Positions 43,500 through 52,669 of a DNA stretch of 64,000 bases are shown one piece after another. How positions within the stretch are numbered: position 1 is the stretch's first letter; each line of letters starts with the position of its first letter. The stretch comes from JAAYCB01 sp012744395 (lineage in GTDB: Bacteria; Planctomycetota; Planctomycetia; Pirellulales; Thermoguttaceae). The notes under the pieces were generated by a model. The model saw only the letters and a list, made by a program, of their open reading frames with translations. It did not search any database and was not told where the DNA came from. The stretch spans positions 1-64,000 of the forward strand of contig JAQVNJ010000006.1 in NCBI GenBank assembly GCA_028703175.1. Direction: 5' to 3'. A program made the position numbers and the translations under genes.

Positions 43500-45296
43500 C
43501 TATTTCCGATCCGCCGCGAGCACCGAAATAAACGCCTTCTGCGGAATCTGGACCTGGCCGACCTGCTTCATCTTGGCCTTGCCCTTCTTCTGCTTCTCGA
43601 GCAGCTTCCGCTTCCGCGTCACGTCGCCGCCGTAGCACTTGGCCGTCACATCCTTGCGGTAGGCCTGGATCGTCGAGCGGGCGATGATCTTGCCGCCGAT
43701 CACGCCCTGGATCGGAATCTTGAACTGGTGGCGGGGAATCGCCTCGGCGAGTTGTTCGCAGTAGTGCAGCGCCCGGGCGCGCGCCTTGTCGCGATGGACC
43801 AGGTAGGCCAGCGCATCGACCGGTTCCTGGTTGATCAGGATTTCCACCTTGACCACGTCCGTCTGGCGGTAGTCGGTTGTCACGTAGTCGAACGAGCCGT
43901 AGCCGCGGGTGACCGTCTTGAGCTTGCCGTAAAAATCGAAGAGCACCTCGCCGAGGGGCATCTCGCTGATCACCTCGACCCGCCCCACGGCCAGGTAGTT
44001 GATCTGCTGGTTCGCCGAACGGTATTCGCGGCAGAGCTCCATGACCGCCCCGACGGACTCTTCGGGCGTAAGGATCGAAGCCTTGATGTAGGGCTCGGTG
44101 ACGCTGGCGATCTTGAACGGATCGGGCCAGTTTCCCGGATTGTCGACCTCGATCACGTCGCCGTCCTTCAAGGTCACCTTGTACCGGACCGACGGGGCGG
44201 AGACGACCAGCCCGATGTCAAACTCCCGCTGGAGGCGCTCCTGGACCACGTCCAGGTGCAGCATGCCGAGGAATCCGCAACGGAACCCGAAGCCCAGGGC
44301 CGCGGAGCTGTCCTTCTCGTACGTTAGCGAGGCGTCGTTGATGGCCAGCTTGTCCAGGGCCGCCGCCAGGTCGCGGTATTCGTCCGAATTGATCGGGTAG
44401 ATCGAGGAGAAGACGACCTGCTTCGCCTTCTGGTAGCCGGGCACCGGCTCGGCCGCCGGGCGGTCGAGGTGGGTGATCGTGTCGCCGATTTCGATTTCCC
44501 GCACGCTCTTGATTCCCGCGATGACATAGCCCACCTCCCCGGCGCTGAGCTGCTCCGTGGGACAGGCCTTGAGCCGATTGACCCCCACGTCCTCTACCGT
44601 GTAATCCCCGCCGGTGTGCATGAAATGGATCGCGTCGCCGGGTTTCAGCGCGCCGTCGATCACGCGGCACAGGAGGATCACCCCACGATAGCGATCGAAC
44701 TGGGCGTCGAAGACGAACGCCTTCAGCGGCCCGGCCGGATCGCCCTTGGGGCAGGGCAGCTGCTCGACGATCCCCGCGAGCACGTCCTGAATCCCGAAAC
44801 CGGTCTTGGCCGAGACGGGGATCGCCGCGAACGGATCGAGCCCCAGGTCCTGATCGATCTCTTCGCGGACCCGCTCCACGTCGGCGGCCGCCAGGTCGAT
44901 CTTGCTGATTACCGGCAGCAACTCGAGGTCGTGATCCAGCGCCAGGTAGAGGTTGGCGACCGTCTGCGCTTCGACGCCCTGGGAGGCATCCACGACGATC
45001 AACGCGCCGTCGCACGCCAGGAGCGAACGCCGCACCTCGTGGGAAAAATCGACGTGCCCCGGGGTGTCGATCAGGTTCAATTGATATGTCTGCCCGTCCG
45101 GGGCGCGGTAGGAAAGCGTGATCGAACTGCTCTTGATCGTGATCCCCCGCTCGCGCTCGATATCCATCGAGTCGAGCAGTTGGCTGCGAAACTCGCGAGT
45201 CGAAACGCCGCCGCAGGTCCGGATCAATTGATCGGCCAGGGTCGACTTCCCATGGTCAATATGGGCGATGATGCAGAAGTTGCGAATATGATTCAT
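43500..45296 (-). CDS. lepA: Elongation factor 4 (back-translocating GTPase)
   Basis: 598 residues from the ATG at 45296 (MNHIRNFCIIAHIDHGKST). Full-length LepA: G1 AHIDHGKS, G3 DTPGHVDFS, domains II and III, and the family-specific C-terminal domain ending near KGKAKMKQVGQVQIPQKAF. It binds ribosomes in the post-translocation state under stress. The G4 motif reads SKID instead of the usual NKID, a change at a guanine-contacting residue. tRNA-Ser and rho lie upstream on the same strand. Confidence 0.95.
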   Translation of the reverse strand: MNHIRNFCIIAHIDHGKSTLADQLIRTCGGVSTREFRSQLLDSMDIERERGITIKSSSITLSYRAPDGQTYQLNLIDTPGHVDFSHEVRRSLLACDGALIVVDASQGVEAQTVANLYLALDHDLELLPVISKIDLAAADVERVREEIDQDLGLDPFAAIPVSAKTGFGIQDVLAGIVEQLPCPKGDPAGPLKAFVFDAQFDRYRGVILLCRVIDGALKPGDAIHFMHTGGDYTVEDVGVNRLKACPTEQLSAGEVGYVIAGIKSVREIEIGDTITHLDRPAAEPVPGYQKAKQVVFSSIYPINSDEYRDLAAALDKLAINDASLTYEKDSSAALGFGFRCGFLGMLHLDVVQERLQREFDIGLVVSAPSVRYKVTLKDGDVIEVDNPGNWPDPFKIASVTEPYIKASILTPEESVGAVMELCREYRSANQQINYLAVGRVEVISEMPLGEVLFDFYGKLKTVTRGYGSFDYVTTDYRQTDVVKVEILINQEPVDALAYLVHRDKARARALHYCEQLAEAIPRHQFKIPIQGVIGGKIIARSTIQAYRKDVTAKCYGGDVTRKRKLLEKQKKGKAKMKQVGQVQIPQKAFISVLAADRK

Positions 45297-45669
45297 GAAA
45301 CGTGTTGAAGAATCGCTGACGCCTTGCCTGCCGCGATTGGCCCCTGAACGGCCAACGACCGGGATTGCGCGGCCCAGATCCCCACTCGCCGCAGGGCCCC
45401 CACGGAGGGCGCCCCGGGAGGCCGCTGAACCGATCAATTCTAATCCATCACGGCAACAGCGGATAGGGATGGCTGTCCGGCCCCCTTTCCCGGCAACACC
45501 GGTTTCGAGCCGGACGGAGATGCCGCGCAGGGCGGCGGAGCACGGCCACCGGGGGGCTCTCGGCCGCCATCACGAGAACGGAATCGGGCGGCGGCCGGGG
45601 CGCAGAGCCTTCCTCCGTAGAGGCAACCAAGAAAGCCACCTGGCGTGATCATCGCAAGTGGCTTCAGAG
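45297..45669. other. Gene-free interval between tRNA-Ser and lepA
   Basis: About 370 GC-rich bases with no coding-looking frame. It should hold the lepA promoter and the 3' processing region of the tRNA, but no clear hexamers or T-run terminator were seen. Confidence 0.4.
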
Positions 45670-45753
45670 CGGAGGGCACGGGACTCGAACCCGCAACCCC
45701 ATTACTGGGGCACCACATTTCCAGTGTGGCCGCTAACCATTCGCATACCCTCC
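45670..45753 (-). tRNA. tRNA-Ser (anticodon GGA)
   Basis: 84 nt. The 7-bp acceptor stem pairs GGAGGGT with GCCCTCC (one T-G pair) and is followed by G73, the serine discriminator. The anticodon loop CTGGAAA gives GGA, which reads UCC and UCU. A long variable arm (TGCCCCAGTAATGGGGTT) marks a class II tRNA, and the T arm has GGTTCGAGTCC. CCA is not encoded. Confidence 0.96.
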
Positions 45754-45799
45754 GACCGGATGCAGCCCCGCGCCGCGGCGGGCGGGCCGCCGCCCGACG

Positions 45800-47050
45800 T
45801 CAGTCGACGAGTTGCGCCCCGCTGATCAGTTCGATGAACTCCTTGTTCGACTTGAACTTGCCGAGTTTGGCGGTCAGTTGCTCCATCGCGTCGACCGGGT
45901 GCATCGAGGACAGCGTCCGCCGCAGCATCGTCACGGCGTGCAACATGTGCGGCGGGAGGAGTTTTTCCTCGCGCCGCGTGCCCGACTGGCTGATGTCGAT
46001 CGCCGGCCAGACGCGCCGGTCGGCGAGCTTCCGATCGAGCACCAATTCCATGTTACCGGTGCCCTTGAATTCCTGGAAGATGAGCTCGTCCATGCGGCTG
46101 CCGGTGTCGACCAGGGCCGTGCCGACGATCGTCAGGGAGCCCCCCTCCTCGAAAAGCCGCGCCGTGGCGAACAGCTTCTTGGGGATGTCCATCGCCTTGA
46201 TGTCGATGCCGCCGGACATCGTCCGGCCGGTGTTGCCGACCCACTTGTTGAAGGCGCGGGCCAGGCGGGTGATCGAATCCATCAGGAGGAACACATCCTT
46301 GCCCATTTCGGCGAGCCGCTCGGCGCGGCGGATCACCAATTGGGCCAGCCGCACGTGGCTCTCGATGTCGCGATCGAGGCTGCTGGCGACGACCTCGCCG
46401 TTGACGGCGCGGCGGAAATCGGTGACCTCCTCGGGACGCTCGTCGATCAGCAGGACGATCAGCTTGATGTCCGGATAATTCTGCGAGATCGCCTGGCTGA
46501 TGTGCTGCAAGAGGACCGTCTTGCCGGTTCGCGGCGGGGCGACGATCAGGGCTCGCTGCCCCTTGCCGAGCGGGGTCAGCATATCCATCACGCGCGTCGT
46601 CAGCGGCAGCGGGCCGGTCTCCAACTTCAGCCAGTTCTCCGGCGTGATCGGCGTGAGCTGGTCGAAGGTCTTCACGTCGCGGTAGTCGTCCGGGTTCATT
46701 CCGTCGACGTCGGTGACTTCCTTCAGCCGCGGCCCCTGCTGCTTGCGGCCGGGCTGGACCATGCCGTTCAGATAGACGCCCTCGCGGAGCCCGAACTTGT
46801 CGATCATGCTTCCCGGGACGAAGGGGTCGGAAAGCTGGCGGACGTAGTTTGCGTCCGGATCGCGGAGGAACCCGTAGCCATTGGGGTGCATTTCCAGGAT
46901 CCCGCCGCCGGGATGCGCTTCCGCCCCATTCTCGCCGTTGGGACCTTCGCGTTGCCCGATCGGCTGTTCCCGATTCGGACGCGTCCTGTGCCGCTGGTTG
47001 GCTCCGTGCCCACCATTCTTGCCTCGCGGACGGCTCTTTTTCTTCTTCAT
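45800..47050 (-). CDS. rho: Transcription termination factor Rho
   Basis: 416 residues from the ATG at 47050 with AGGTGG upstream. The N-terminal ~45 residues are Lys/Arg/Gly/Asn-rich, replacing the usual Rho N-domain. Then comes the OB-fold RNA-binding part (ILEMHPNGYGFLRD). The ATPase core has Walker A APPRTGKT, LLIDERPEEV, LLMDSITRLARAFN and the Q/R-loop segment (FKGTGNMELVLDRKL). It acts as an RNA-dependent helicase that ends transcription of untranslated RNA. Divergent from the thioredoxin/YHS gene. Confidence 0.96.
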   Translation of the reverse strand: MKKKKSRPRGKNGGHGANQRHRTRPNREQPIGQREGPNGENGAEAHPGGGILEMHPNGYGFLRDPDANYVRQLSDPFVPGSMIDKFGLREGVYLNGMVQPGRKQQGPRLKEVTDVDGMNPDDYRDVKTFDQLTPITPENWLKLETGPLPLTTRVMDMLTPLGKGQRALIVAPPRTGKTVLLQHISQAISQNYPDIKLIVLLIDERPEEVTDFRRAVNGEVVASSLDRDIESHVRLAQLVIRRAERLAEMGKDVFLLMDSITRLARAFNKWVGNTGRTMSGGIDIKAMDIPKKLFATARLFEEGGSLTIVGTALVDTGSRMDELIFQEFKGTGNMELVLDRKLADRRVWPAIDISQSGTRREEKLLPPHMLHAVTMLRRTLSSMHPVDAMEQLTAKLGKFKSNKEFIELISGAQLVD

Positions 47051-47983
47051 GATTCCACCTGAACGTAATCGGCGGCCGATTCGGCGCGCAATCCGAGCGC
47101 AAGCTCGGGAGGCGTCCCAAGATTCCAGAACAGGCCTCGACGGAAAACCGCCGAAATCCCTCCAAGACGTCAATTCTCGTCGCGAGACGAAAATCGCACT
47201 TCCAAACAGCCGACCCCTTAAGCCTCGTCGCTCCGGTCGGCAGCCAAAACACCGGGGCCTAATGCACTCCTGGGACCCATGATCAACGGTGATTCACCCA
47301 GAAATCGTTGGCCAACCAAGACCAAAAACAGGGCACGCGGCGACCTCGCGCCCACGTTCGTCCCCTGCCCAAATCCGATTCCCCTGGGGGATGGCCCCGA
47401 GATGTTTTCTAGACTTAGGGCCGATAGCAGCTACCTGATCGGTAGAAATCCAACTATCGCCATCATAACGGTGTTGCGTCCGGTGTCAACCTTTGAGTCG
47501 GCCGATTCCCATCAAACGCACGAACTTTTTTAAGTTTCTCCCCGCTTGCGCACAAATGCGGGGAATTCCAAACCACCGAACTCGCTCCCAAACGACGCCT
47601 TGCCTGCCGGGCAGAGCGAAAGAAAACGCAACTGCGGGAGCAATCCGAGATTCCGCACCAGACGGCCAAAGCCGATCAGCAACCCCCCGGAGGAGGATGC
47701 AACCATCCCTTCTTCTCCAATTCCGTATACACTATTTCTCCCACGTTATCAACAGGAAACGCCAGTTTTTTTCCGGCACCCGAAAAACCGGCAGAAACGG
47801 AATAAACCGGATATTTTGCCGAACTTCTCCGCCTCGGCCGTCCGATAACAGACCGGCAAGCTGGGCCCGAGGCCTGCGGGGCCGATCGCCTCCGCTTCTC
47901 CGCCGAGCGCGCTGGGGCCTGTCGGGCAGCAATCCCCCCTAGTCAGCACAGTCTTCTTGGTCGCCGAGCGAGGACCCTGAGTT
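47051..47983. other. Long gene-free divergent region between rho and the thioredoxin/YHS gene
   Basis: About 930 bases, less GC-rich than the genes on either side (especially about 47400-47800). No frame looks coding. Visible structure: a CCCCGC/GCGGGG hairpin at 47540-47563 without a T-run, and a single DnaA-box-like TTATCAACA at 47746-47754. It may include a long 5' leader of rho, which is often autoregulated, but no defined element was recognised. Confidence 0.4.
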
Positions 47984-49399
47984 ATGCGGTTAAGACATGG
48001 AGTCTGCGGATTTGGAATCACCGTGGCGATGCTGCTCAACGCCGGCGTGGCCTCGCCGATCCAGTGGCAGCCGACGCTCGATGCGGCCCGGGCCGTGGCC
48101 GCGCAAACGAATCGCCTCGTCCTGATCCACTTCTGGGGTGATGGATGCCCGCCCTGCGCTCGCATGGACAGCGACGTCTTCAGCCGCCCGGAAGTTGCCG
48201 ACACGATCGCCCGAAATTACGTCGCCGTGAAGGTCGATCGGGGGCAGCATCCGCATATCGCCAGCCAATTCGGCGTCCAGGGCGTGCCCGCCGACGTCAT
48301 CGTGACGCCGCAGGGACGCGTGATCGGCACATACGTCGGGGCCGTTCCCCCGCAGCAGTTCATCGGCCGGCTCGAGCAGATCGCCAGCATTCACCGCGGC
48401 CCTCCGACCGCCGCGCACGCCCAGCAGGCACCGGTTCCATCGGGTGCCGCCTGGGGGGCGCCCCCGGCGCACGCGGTCCAACCGGCGCCGCCAATCCAGG
48501 CTGCCCCCGGGCCCGCCTATGCCGCCGCGCCGCCGCCGCACGGCGGAACGGGCAATGCTGGACCGGCGGCCTCTCCGCCAATCGCCGCGCCGGCGAATCC
48601 TCGATATTCCGGGCAGGGCCAAGCGGATTATGCCCCGCCAGCCGGCTACGGATCGAATCCCCAGCCGGTCGCCCCCGCGGCCTACGGGCCGCATCCGAAT
48701 GCCGGTCCCGCCGGAGCCTCCGCCTATCCAACCGAGCCGCGCCCCGCCGCGCACCCGGCGACGGCCCTTGGTCCGGGCTATCCGGCGAATCCCAACGGGC
48801 CTTCCAACATGCCGGCGGGAGCCGCCCAACTCGGCGCGCCGCAGGCGAGTCCCCCAATCGCCTCCGGCGCGGCGGCACCGTTCGACGGGAGCGCGGGCCG
48901 CGGGCCAATCGGCCAGGTCCCCGCCGCGGCCGCACCGCTTGCGCAACCGGGAACGGCTCAAACCGCGATCCCCGAGCGGATGCCGCCGCTTGCCCTGGAC
49001 GGCTTCTGCCCGGTCCGGCTGGCTCGCGAGTGGCGATGGGTGCCGGGCGATCCGGCCTGGGGCGCGTTCCACGAAGGACGCACCTACCTGTTCGCCGGGC
49101 CCGAGGAACAGCAGGCGTTTCTCAACGATCCGCATCGGTATGCGCCGGTGTTGTCCGGCCGCGACGTGGTCGGCCTGGTCGACGAGGGCCGCGAACTGCC
49201 GGGCACGCGAAGCTACGGCGCGCGGTGGAACGATCGCATCTACCTGTTCAACAGCCGGGAGAACTACGAGCGGTTCCGCTTGAACCCGACGCTCTACGAG
49301 TCGAACATCTCGCAAAATCCCGTGGCGACCGTCAGGCCGAACTATGGGACGAGCATGACGGCCCGCACGCCGGCGACGCCCGGCAATGGGGCCTTCTGA
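47984..49399 (+). CDS. Exported thioredoxin-fold protein with C-terminal YHS-like domains
   Basis: 471 residues. A signal peptide covers ~1-24. The thioredoxin-like domain (about 28-140) has the redox motif GDGCPPCARMDSDVF. A ~180-residue Pro/Ala/Gly-rich linker follows (about 145-330). The C-terminal part has a YHS-like metal-binding module (LDGFCPVRL ... FHEGRTYLFAGPEEQQAFLNDPHRY) and a second, Cys-less half-copy (WNDRIYLFNSRENYERFRLNPTLY). It may be a periplasmic thiol-disulfide or metal-handling protein. A strong terminator follows. No obvious partner nearby. Confidence 0.75.
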   Translation: MRLRHGVCGFGITVAMLLNAGVASPIQWQPTLDAARAVAAQTNRLVLIHFWGDGCPPCARMDSDVFSRPEVADTIARNYVAVKVDRGQHPHIASQFGVQGVPADVIVTPQGRVIGTYVGAVPPQQFIGRLEQIASIHRGPPTAAHAQQAPVPSGAAWGAPPAHAVQPAPPIQAAPGPAYAAAPPPHGGTGNAGPAASPPIAAPANPRYSGQGQADYAPPAGYGSNPQPVAPAAYGPHPNAGPAGASAYPTEPRPAAHPATALGPGYPANPNGPSNMPAGAAQLGAPQASPPIASGAAAPFDGSAGRGPIGQVPAAAAPLAQPGTAQTAIPERMPPLALDGFCPVRLAREWRWVPGDPAWGAFHEGRTYLFAGPEEQQAFLNDPHRYAPVLSGRDVVGLVDEGRELPGTRSYGARWNDRIYLFNSRENYERFRLNPTLYESNISQNPVATVRPNYGTSMTARTPATPGNGAF

Positions 49400-49471
49400 C
49401 CGTCAAGCCGCGGCGCGGGAAGGGCGGCCCTTCGCGGCCAGCACGGACGTTGAGTGGATTGATCGCCAGGC

Positions 49472-49514
49472 GGGACCGGCCTTTCGGGGGAGAGGCCGGT
49501 CCCGTCGTCCTTTT
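49472..49514 (+). terminator. Rho-independent terminator after the thioredoxin/YHS gene
   Basis: An 11-bp perfect stem (GGGACCGGCCT / AGGCCGGTCCC) with a 10-base loop, followed within a few bases by TCCTTTT. It lies between two convergent genes; the opposite strand lacks a T-run, so it works mainly for the plus-strand gene. Confidence 0.8.
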
Positions 49515-49531
49515 GCGCGACGGCCAGGGCG

Positions 49532-50191
49532 TCATTTGTCGCCAATCAGCCGTGTCAGCCGGGCGATCTGCGCCCGGGCGCCTTCCAGGTTGGGATTCAA
49601 CCGCAGGGCGCGGCGAAACCCGTCGAGCGCCGCCAGATGGTTGCCTAGGTGGAGGTAGGCCTGCCCGATCCCGGCCGCGGCGGCGAAATGATAAGGGTTC
49701 AACTCCAGCGCCTGGTGGCAGTCGTGGATCGCCTCGTCGAATTCTCCCAGCGCGAAATGGGCGACCGCCCGCTGATTCCAAGCCTCGGCGAACCAGGGCG
49801 ATTTTTCGAGCAGGCGCGTCGCCTTCTGCTCCGCCCGGCGATACTGCTGGGCCGCGTTCAGGCGAATGACAATCGCCAACGCCCGGCATTCCTCCAGCGT
49901 GCCCGCATGATTCCAGAGGCTGCGGATGCCGTTTTCGGCCAGGATGCGGACCGTCCGATCGCTGTCGGTCAGGGCTCGCCCCATCGTGTCGTTGGAGTCG
50001 AACCCGCCGACAAATCCGAGGGCCAGCACAGCGGCGCGGCGGACCTCCACCGTGCGGTGCCGGGCCAAGCGCTCCAATGTCCCCGGAGTGTACGACTGCG
50101 AGACCTTGCGGAGGAATGCCGCCGAATCCTGATTGGCCAAGTACCGCTTGTAGAGCAGCGCCAGGAATGGCAGACGAAACGCATTGCTCAC
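49532..50191 (-). CDS. HEAT/TPR repeat protein
   Basis: 219 residues from a GTG at 50191 with AAGGAG eight bases upstream; the frame is open further back but overlaps the next gene on the other strand. A HEAT-like repeat (about 30-95: LERLARHRTVEVRRAAVLALG, GRALTDSDRTVRILAENGI) is followed by two TPR units (about 115-205: AEAWNQRAVAHFALGEFDEAI, AAAGIGQAYLHLGNHLAALD). Probably a cytoplasmic scaffold; no partner identified. Confidence 0.65.
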   Translation of the reverse strand: MSNAFRLPFLALLYKRYLANQDSAAFLRKVSQSYTPGTLERLARHRTVEVRRAAVLALGFVGGFDSNDTMGRALTDSDRTVRILAENGIRSLWNHAGTLEECRALAIVIRLNAAQQYRRAEQKATRLLEKSPWFAEAWNQRAVAHFALGEFDEAIHDCHQALELNPYHFAAAAGIGQAYLHLGNHLAALDGFRRALRLNPNLEGARAQIARLTRLIGDK

Positions 50192-50486
50192 CGAACTGGC
50201 TCCTTGATGAATCGAGGCACGGCGGGGCGACGCCCTATTGCTCGATTGTAATTGGAGCCGGCCGCGATAGCCAACCCAAAAGGCCGCCAGGGCCCCGCGA
50301 CGCCGCCGATCCCGGTTCCTCAGCGGCCGCCCGCCACCGCGCTTCGCGGCACACACGCCAACCTCGGCCGTTCTCCCGCCGGCCGCGGCCGCCCGCCATT
50401 CTCGCTCTGGCCGCGCGCCGCCGTTTCTGGTTAAGATATGAGGATGGGCAGACTCAGTATGCCCGGTCGAGGTTCCGGAGCCCGCC

Positions 50487-51635
50487 GTGAACTGGCTGAA
50501 GACTCTCCCGCGAATGATCGCCCTGGTTGGGCCGCTGGCCTGTTGCGCAAGCGCTGCGTCGCCAACCGCCAGGTGGCTCACGGACAGCCGGTTCGAAGAC
50601 AAGCTCGCCTCCCCGGTCAGCGTTCTCTGGGCCGACAACAGTCTGCGGGAGTCGCTGCTGGACTTTGGGCGCGCCCAACAGATTGCGGTATACCTCGACC
50701 GGCGGATCGATCCCGGCGGCAAGCTCGACCTGGCCGCCAGGAACATGCCGATCGGCGAAATCCTCCGCGAGGTGGCGCGGCGGCGGAACCTCGGCGTCTC
50801 GATCCTCGGCGACGTGGTCTTCCTCGCGCTGCCGCACAGCGCGCGGCGCGTGGCGACGGTTGCCGAGCTCAGGCGGCAGGATTTGCAGAACCTGGGGAGG
50901 GCTTCTGCGCGGAAGTTCGCCGCCAAAGAGCGGTTTGCCTGGAGCGATTTCGCCACGCCGCGCGAGATTCTCCAGCAGCTTGCCGAAGGGCACGGCCTGG
51001 AGGTCGTCCATCTCGAGCAGATCCCCCACGATCTCTGGCCGGCCGCCGATCTGCCGCCGATGACGCTCGTCGATCGGCTGACGCTCGTCCTCGAGCAGTT
51101 CGACATGACGTTCCGGGTTGCCGCCGACGGCCGCCGCATCGCCGCCGTGCCGGCGCCGGCCGACGTGGCAATCGTCCGCGATTATCCCGGCCAGCCACGG
51201 CCGGAGGAACTCCTTGCGGCCTGGCGGCAGCTTGCGCCCGACTGCCAGTTCCGGGTGGTCGGCGGCCGAATCCACGTCAAGGGGCTGATCGAGGATCACG
51301 AGCGGATCGAGGCGGCGTTGGGCCGCGGGTGGGCCAGGCCGCCGGCCGAGCGCGTTCGGCGGCCCGGCCCGCCCGCGCGGCCGCAGCAGGTCTTCACGGC
51401 AAAGAACGCCAACGTTCCGCTCGGGGCCGTGCTCGGCGCGTTCGCGAGGCAACTCGGGCTGGAGCTGCAAATCGATCTGGAGAGGATGCGGCAAGCCGGC
51501 ATCTCGCTCGACCAGTTGATCTCGTTTGAAGTCGAGCAGGCGAGTCTCGATGAACTGCTCGACGCGGTGCTCAAGCCGGTGGGTTGCACCCACCAGCGGC
51601 GGGGCAACGTGCTCGTCGTCCAACCAGCCAGCTGA
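50487..51635 (+). CDS. Exported protein with secretin/TonB N-terminal-like (STN) repeats
   Basis: 382 residues with an N-terminal signal (about 1-23). It has three stretches of the pattern L-x2-hhxxhxxQ-x-hxhxh: about 48-110 (ESLLDFGRAQQIAVYLD), about 155-210 (EILQQLAEGHGLEVVHLE), and about 315-380 (AVLGAFARQLGLELQIDLE ... DAVLKPVGCTHQRRGNVLVV). These resemble STN domains that form the periplasmic part of secretins and TonB receptors, but no membrane pore domain follows. Probably a periplasmic ring or adaptor protein. pstS starts 130 bases downstream. Confidence 0.55.
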   Translation: MNWLKTLPRMIALVGPLACCASAASPTARWLTDSRFEDKLASPVSVLWADNSLRESLLDFGRAQQIAVYLDRRIDPGGKLDLAARNMPIGEILREVARRRNLGVSILGDVVFLALPHSARRVATVAELRRQDLQNLGRASARKFAAKERFAWSDFATPREILQQLAEGHGLEVVHLEQIPHDLWPAADLPPMTLVDRLTLVLEQFDMTFRVAADGRRIAAVPAPADVAIVRDYPGQPRPEELLAAWRQLAPDCQFRVVGGRIHVKGLIEDHERIEAALGRGWARPPAERVRRPGPPARPQQVFTAKNANVPLGAVLGAFARQLGLELQIDLERMRQAGISLDQLISFEVEQASLDELLDAVLKPVGCTHQRRGNVLVVQPAS

Positions 51636-51764
51636 CGCGGCGCGGATTTAACAGAAAACTCACACTGGGGCACCCTTTTTTGCGGATGCCCGCCTGGTGT
51701 ACAATCTCCGTCTGCCGTTGGACTCGATGGGACGAACGACGCACACCTCGGGCAGAATTCCGCC

Positions 51765-52658
51765 GTGACACGCCAATTTGTTGTTCTGCTCCTTGCCGGC
51801 GCGATTTCGGCGGCGGTCTCCGGCTGTGGCAGGACCAAAGGAGGGACCAGTCCGCCGAACAAGATCGTGCGCGTCGAGGGTTCCGATACGATGGTCAATA
51901 TCGCGCAGGCCTGGGCGGAGCGTTACCACGCGGAGAACCGGGACGTGAGCGTCCAGGTCCTCGGCGGTGGCTCCGGTGTGGGGATCGCCAGCCTCACCGA
52001 CGGCAACTGCGACATGGCCAACTCCAGCCGCGACATCAACGAGGCGGAGGCCCTGGCGATCCGCCAGAAGCGGGGCAAGGAGCCGGTTGAGCACATCGTG
52101 GGGGTCGATGCCCTGGCGGTCTACGTGCATCCGGACAACCCGATCGAGTCGATTTCGTTGGAGGAGCTTGCCGGAATCTACGGCGAAGGCGGCGCGATCA
52201 CGCGCTGGTCGCATCTCGGCGTCCGCCACCAGTCGCACGGCCGCGACGTGATTGTCCGCCTCGGGCGGCAGAACAGTTCCGGGACATACACCTACTTCCG
52301 CGAGGCCGTGCTGGGCAAGAACAGGGATTTCAAGCTCGGCTCGGTGGACCGCAGCGGGTCGAAGGACCTGGTGGACTTGGTCTCGCGGACCCCGTTGGCG
52401 ATCGGCTACAGCGGAATGGGCTACGCCGTGCCGGGCGTCAAGATGCTCGAAGTCTCCGTGCCGAGAGGCGAGCGCGGCGTGGCGCCGACCGTGGCCAACG
52501 CGCGGAATCGCTCGTACCCGCTGACCCGCGCGCTACAGATCTACACAGCCGGCGAGTTGTCCGGCCCGGCCGCGGATTTCCTCCAGTGGATCGTCTCGCC
52601 GGAGGGGCAGCAGATCGTTGTCGAACTCGGCTACGTGCCGATGCGAGAACTGAAGTGA
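51765..52658 (+). CDS. pstS: Phosphate ABC transporter substrate-binding lipoprotein
   Basis: Binds phosphate in the periplasm and delivers it to PstCA. 297 residues from a GTG start. The lipoprotein signal ends in AAVSGC (Cys21). Family motifs: VEGSDTMVNIAQAWAE (about 38), GGGSGVGIASL and SSRDINEAE, GRQNSSGTYTYFRE, IGYSGMGYA and the C-terminal IVSPEGQQIV. A -10-like TACAAT (51700-51705) lies upstream; no clear Pho box. First gene of the six-gene pst operon. Confidence 0.93.
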   Translation: MTRQFVVLLLAGAISAAVSGCGRTKGGTSPPNKIVRVEGSDTMVNIAQAWAERYHAENRDVSVQVLGGGSGVGIASLTDGNCDMANSSRDINEAEALAIRQKRGKEPVEHIVGVDALAVYVHPDNPIESISLEELAGIYGEGGAITRWSHLGVRHQSHGRDVIVRLGRQNSSGTYTYFREAVLGKNRDFKLGSVDRSGSKDLVDLVSRTPLAIGYSGMGYAVPGVKMLEVSVPRGERGVAPTVANARNRSYPLTRALQIYTAGELSGPAADFLQWIVSPEGQQIVVELGYVPMRELK

Positions 52659-52669
52659 AAGGGAGCTGC

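Noticed and set aside
47540..47563. Hairpin as terminator between rho and the thioredoxin gene
   Set aside because: Six-base stem without a following T-run on either strand, and it lies between divergent genes where no terminator is needed.
47746..47754. DnaA box as evidence for a replication origin
   Set aside because: A single imperfect box; no cluster, no dnaA/dnaN/gidA genes nearby.
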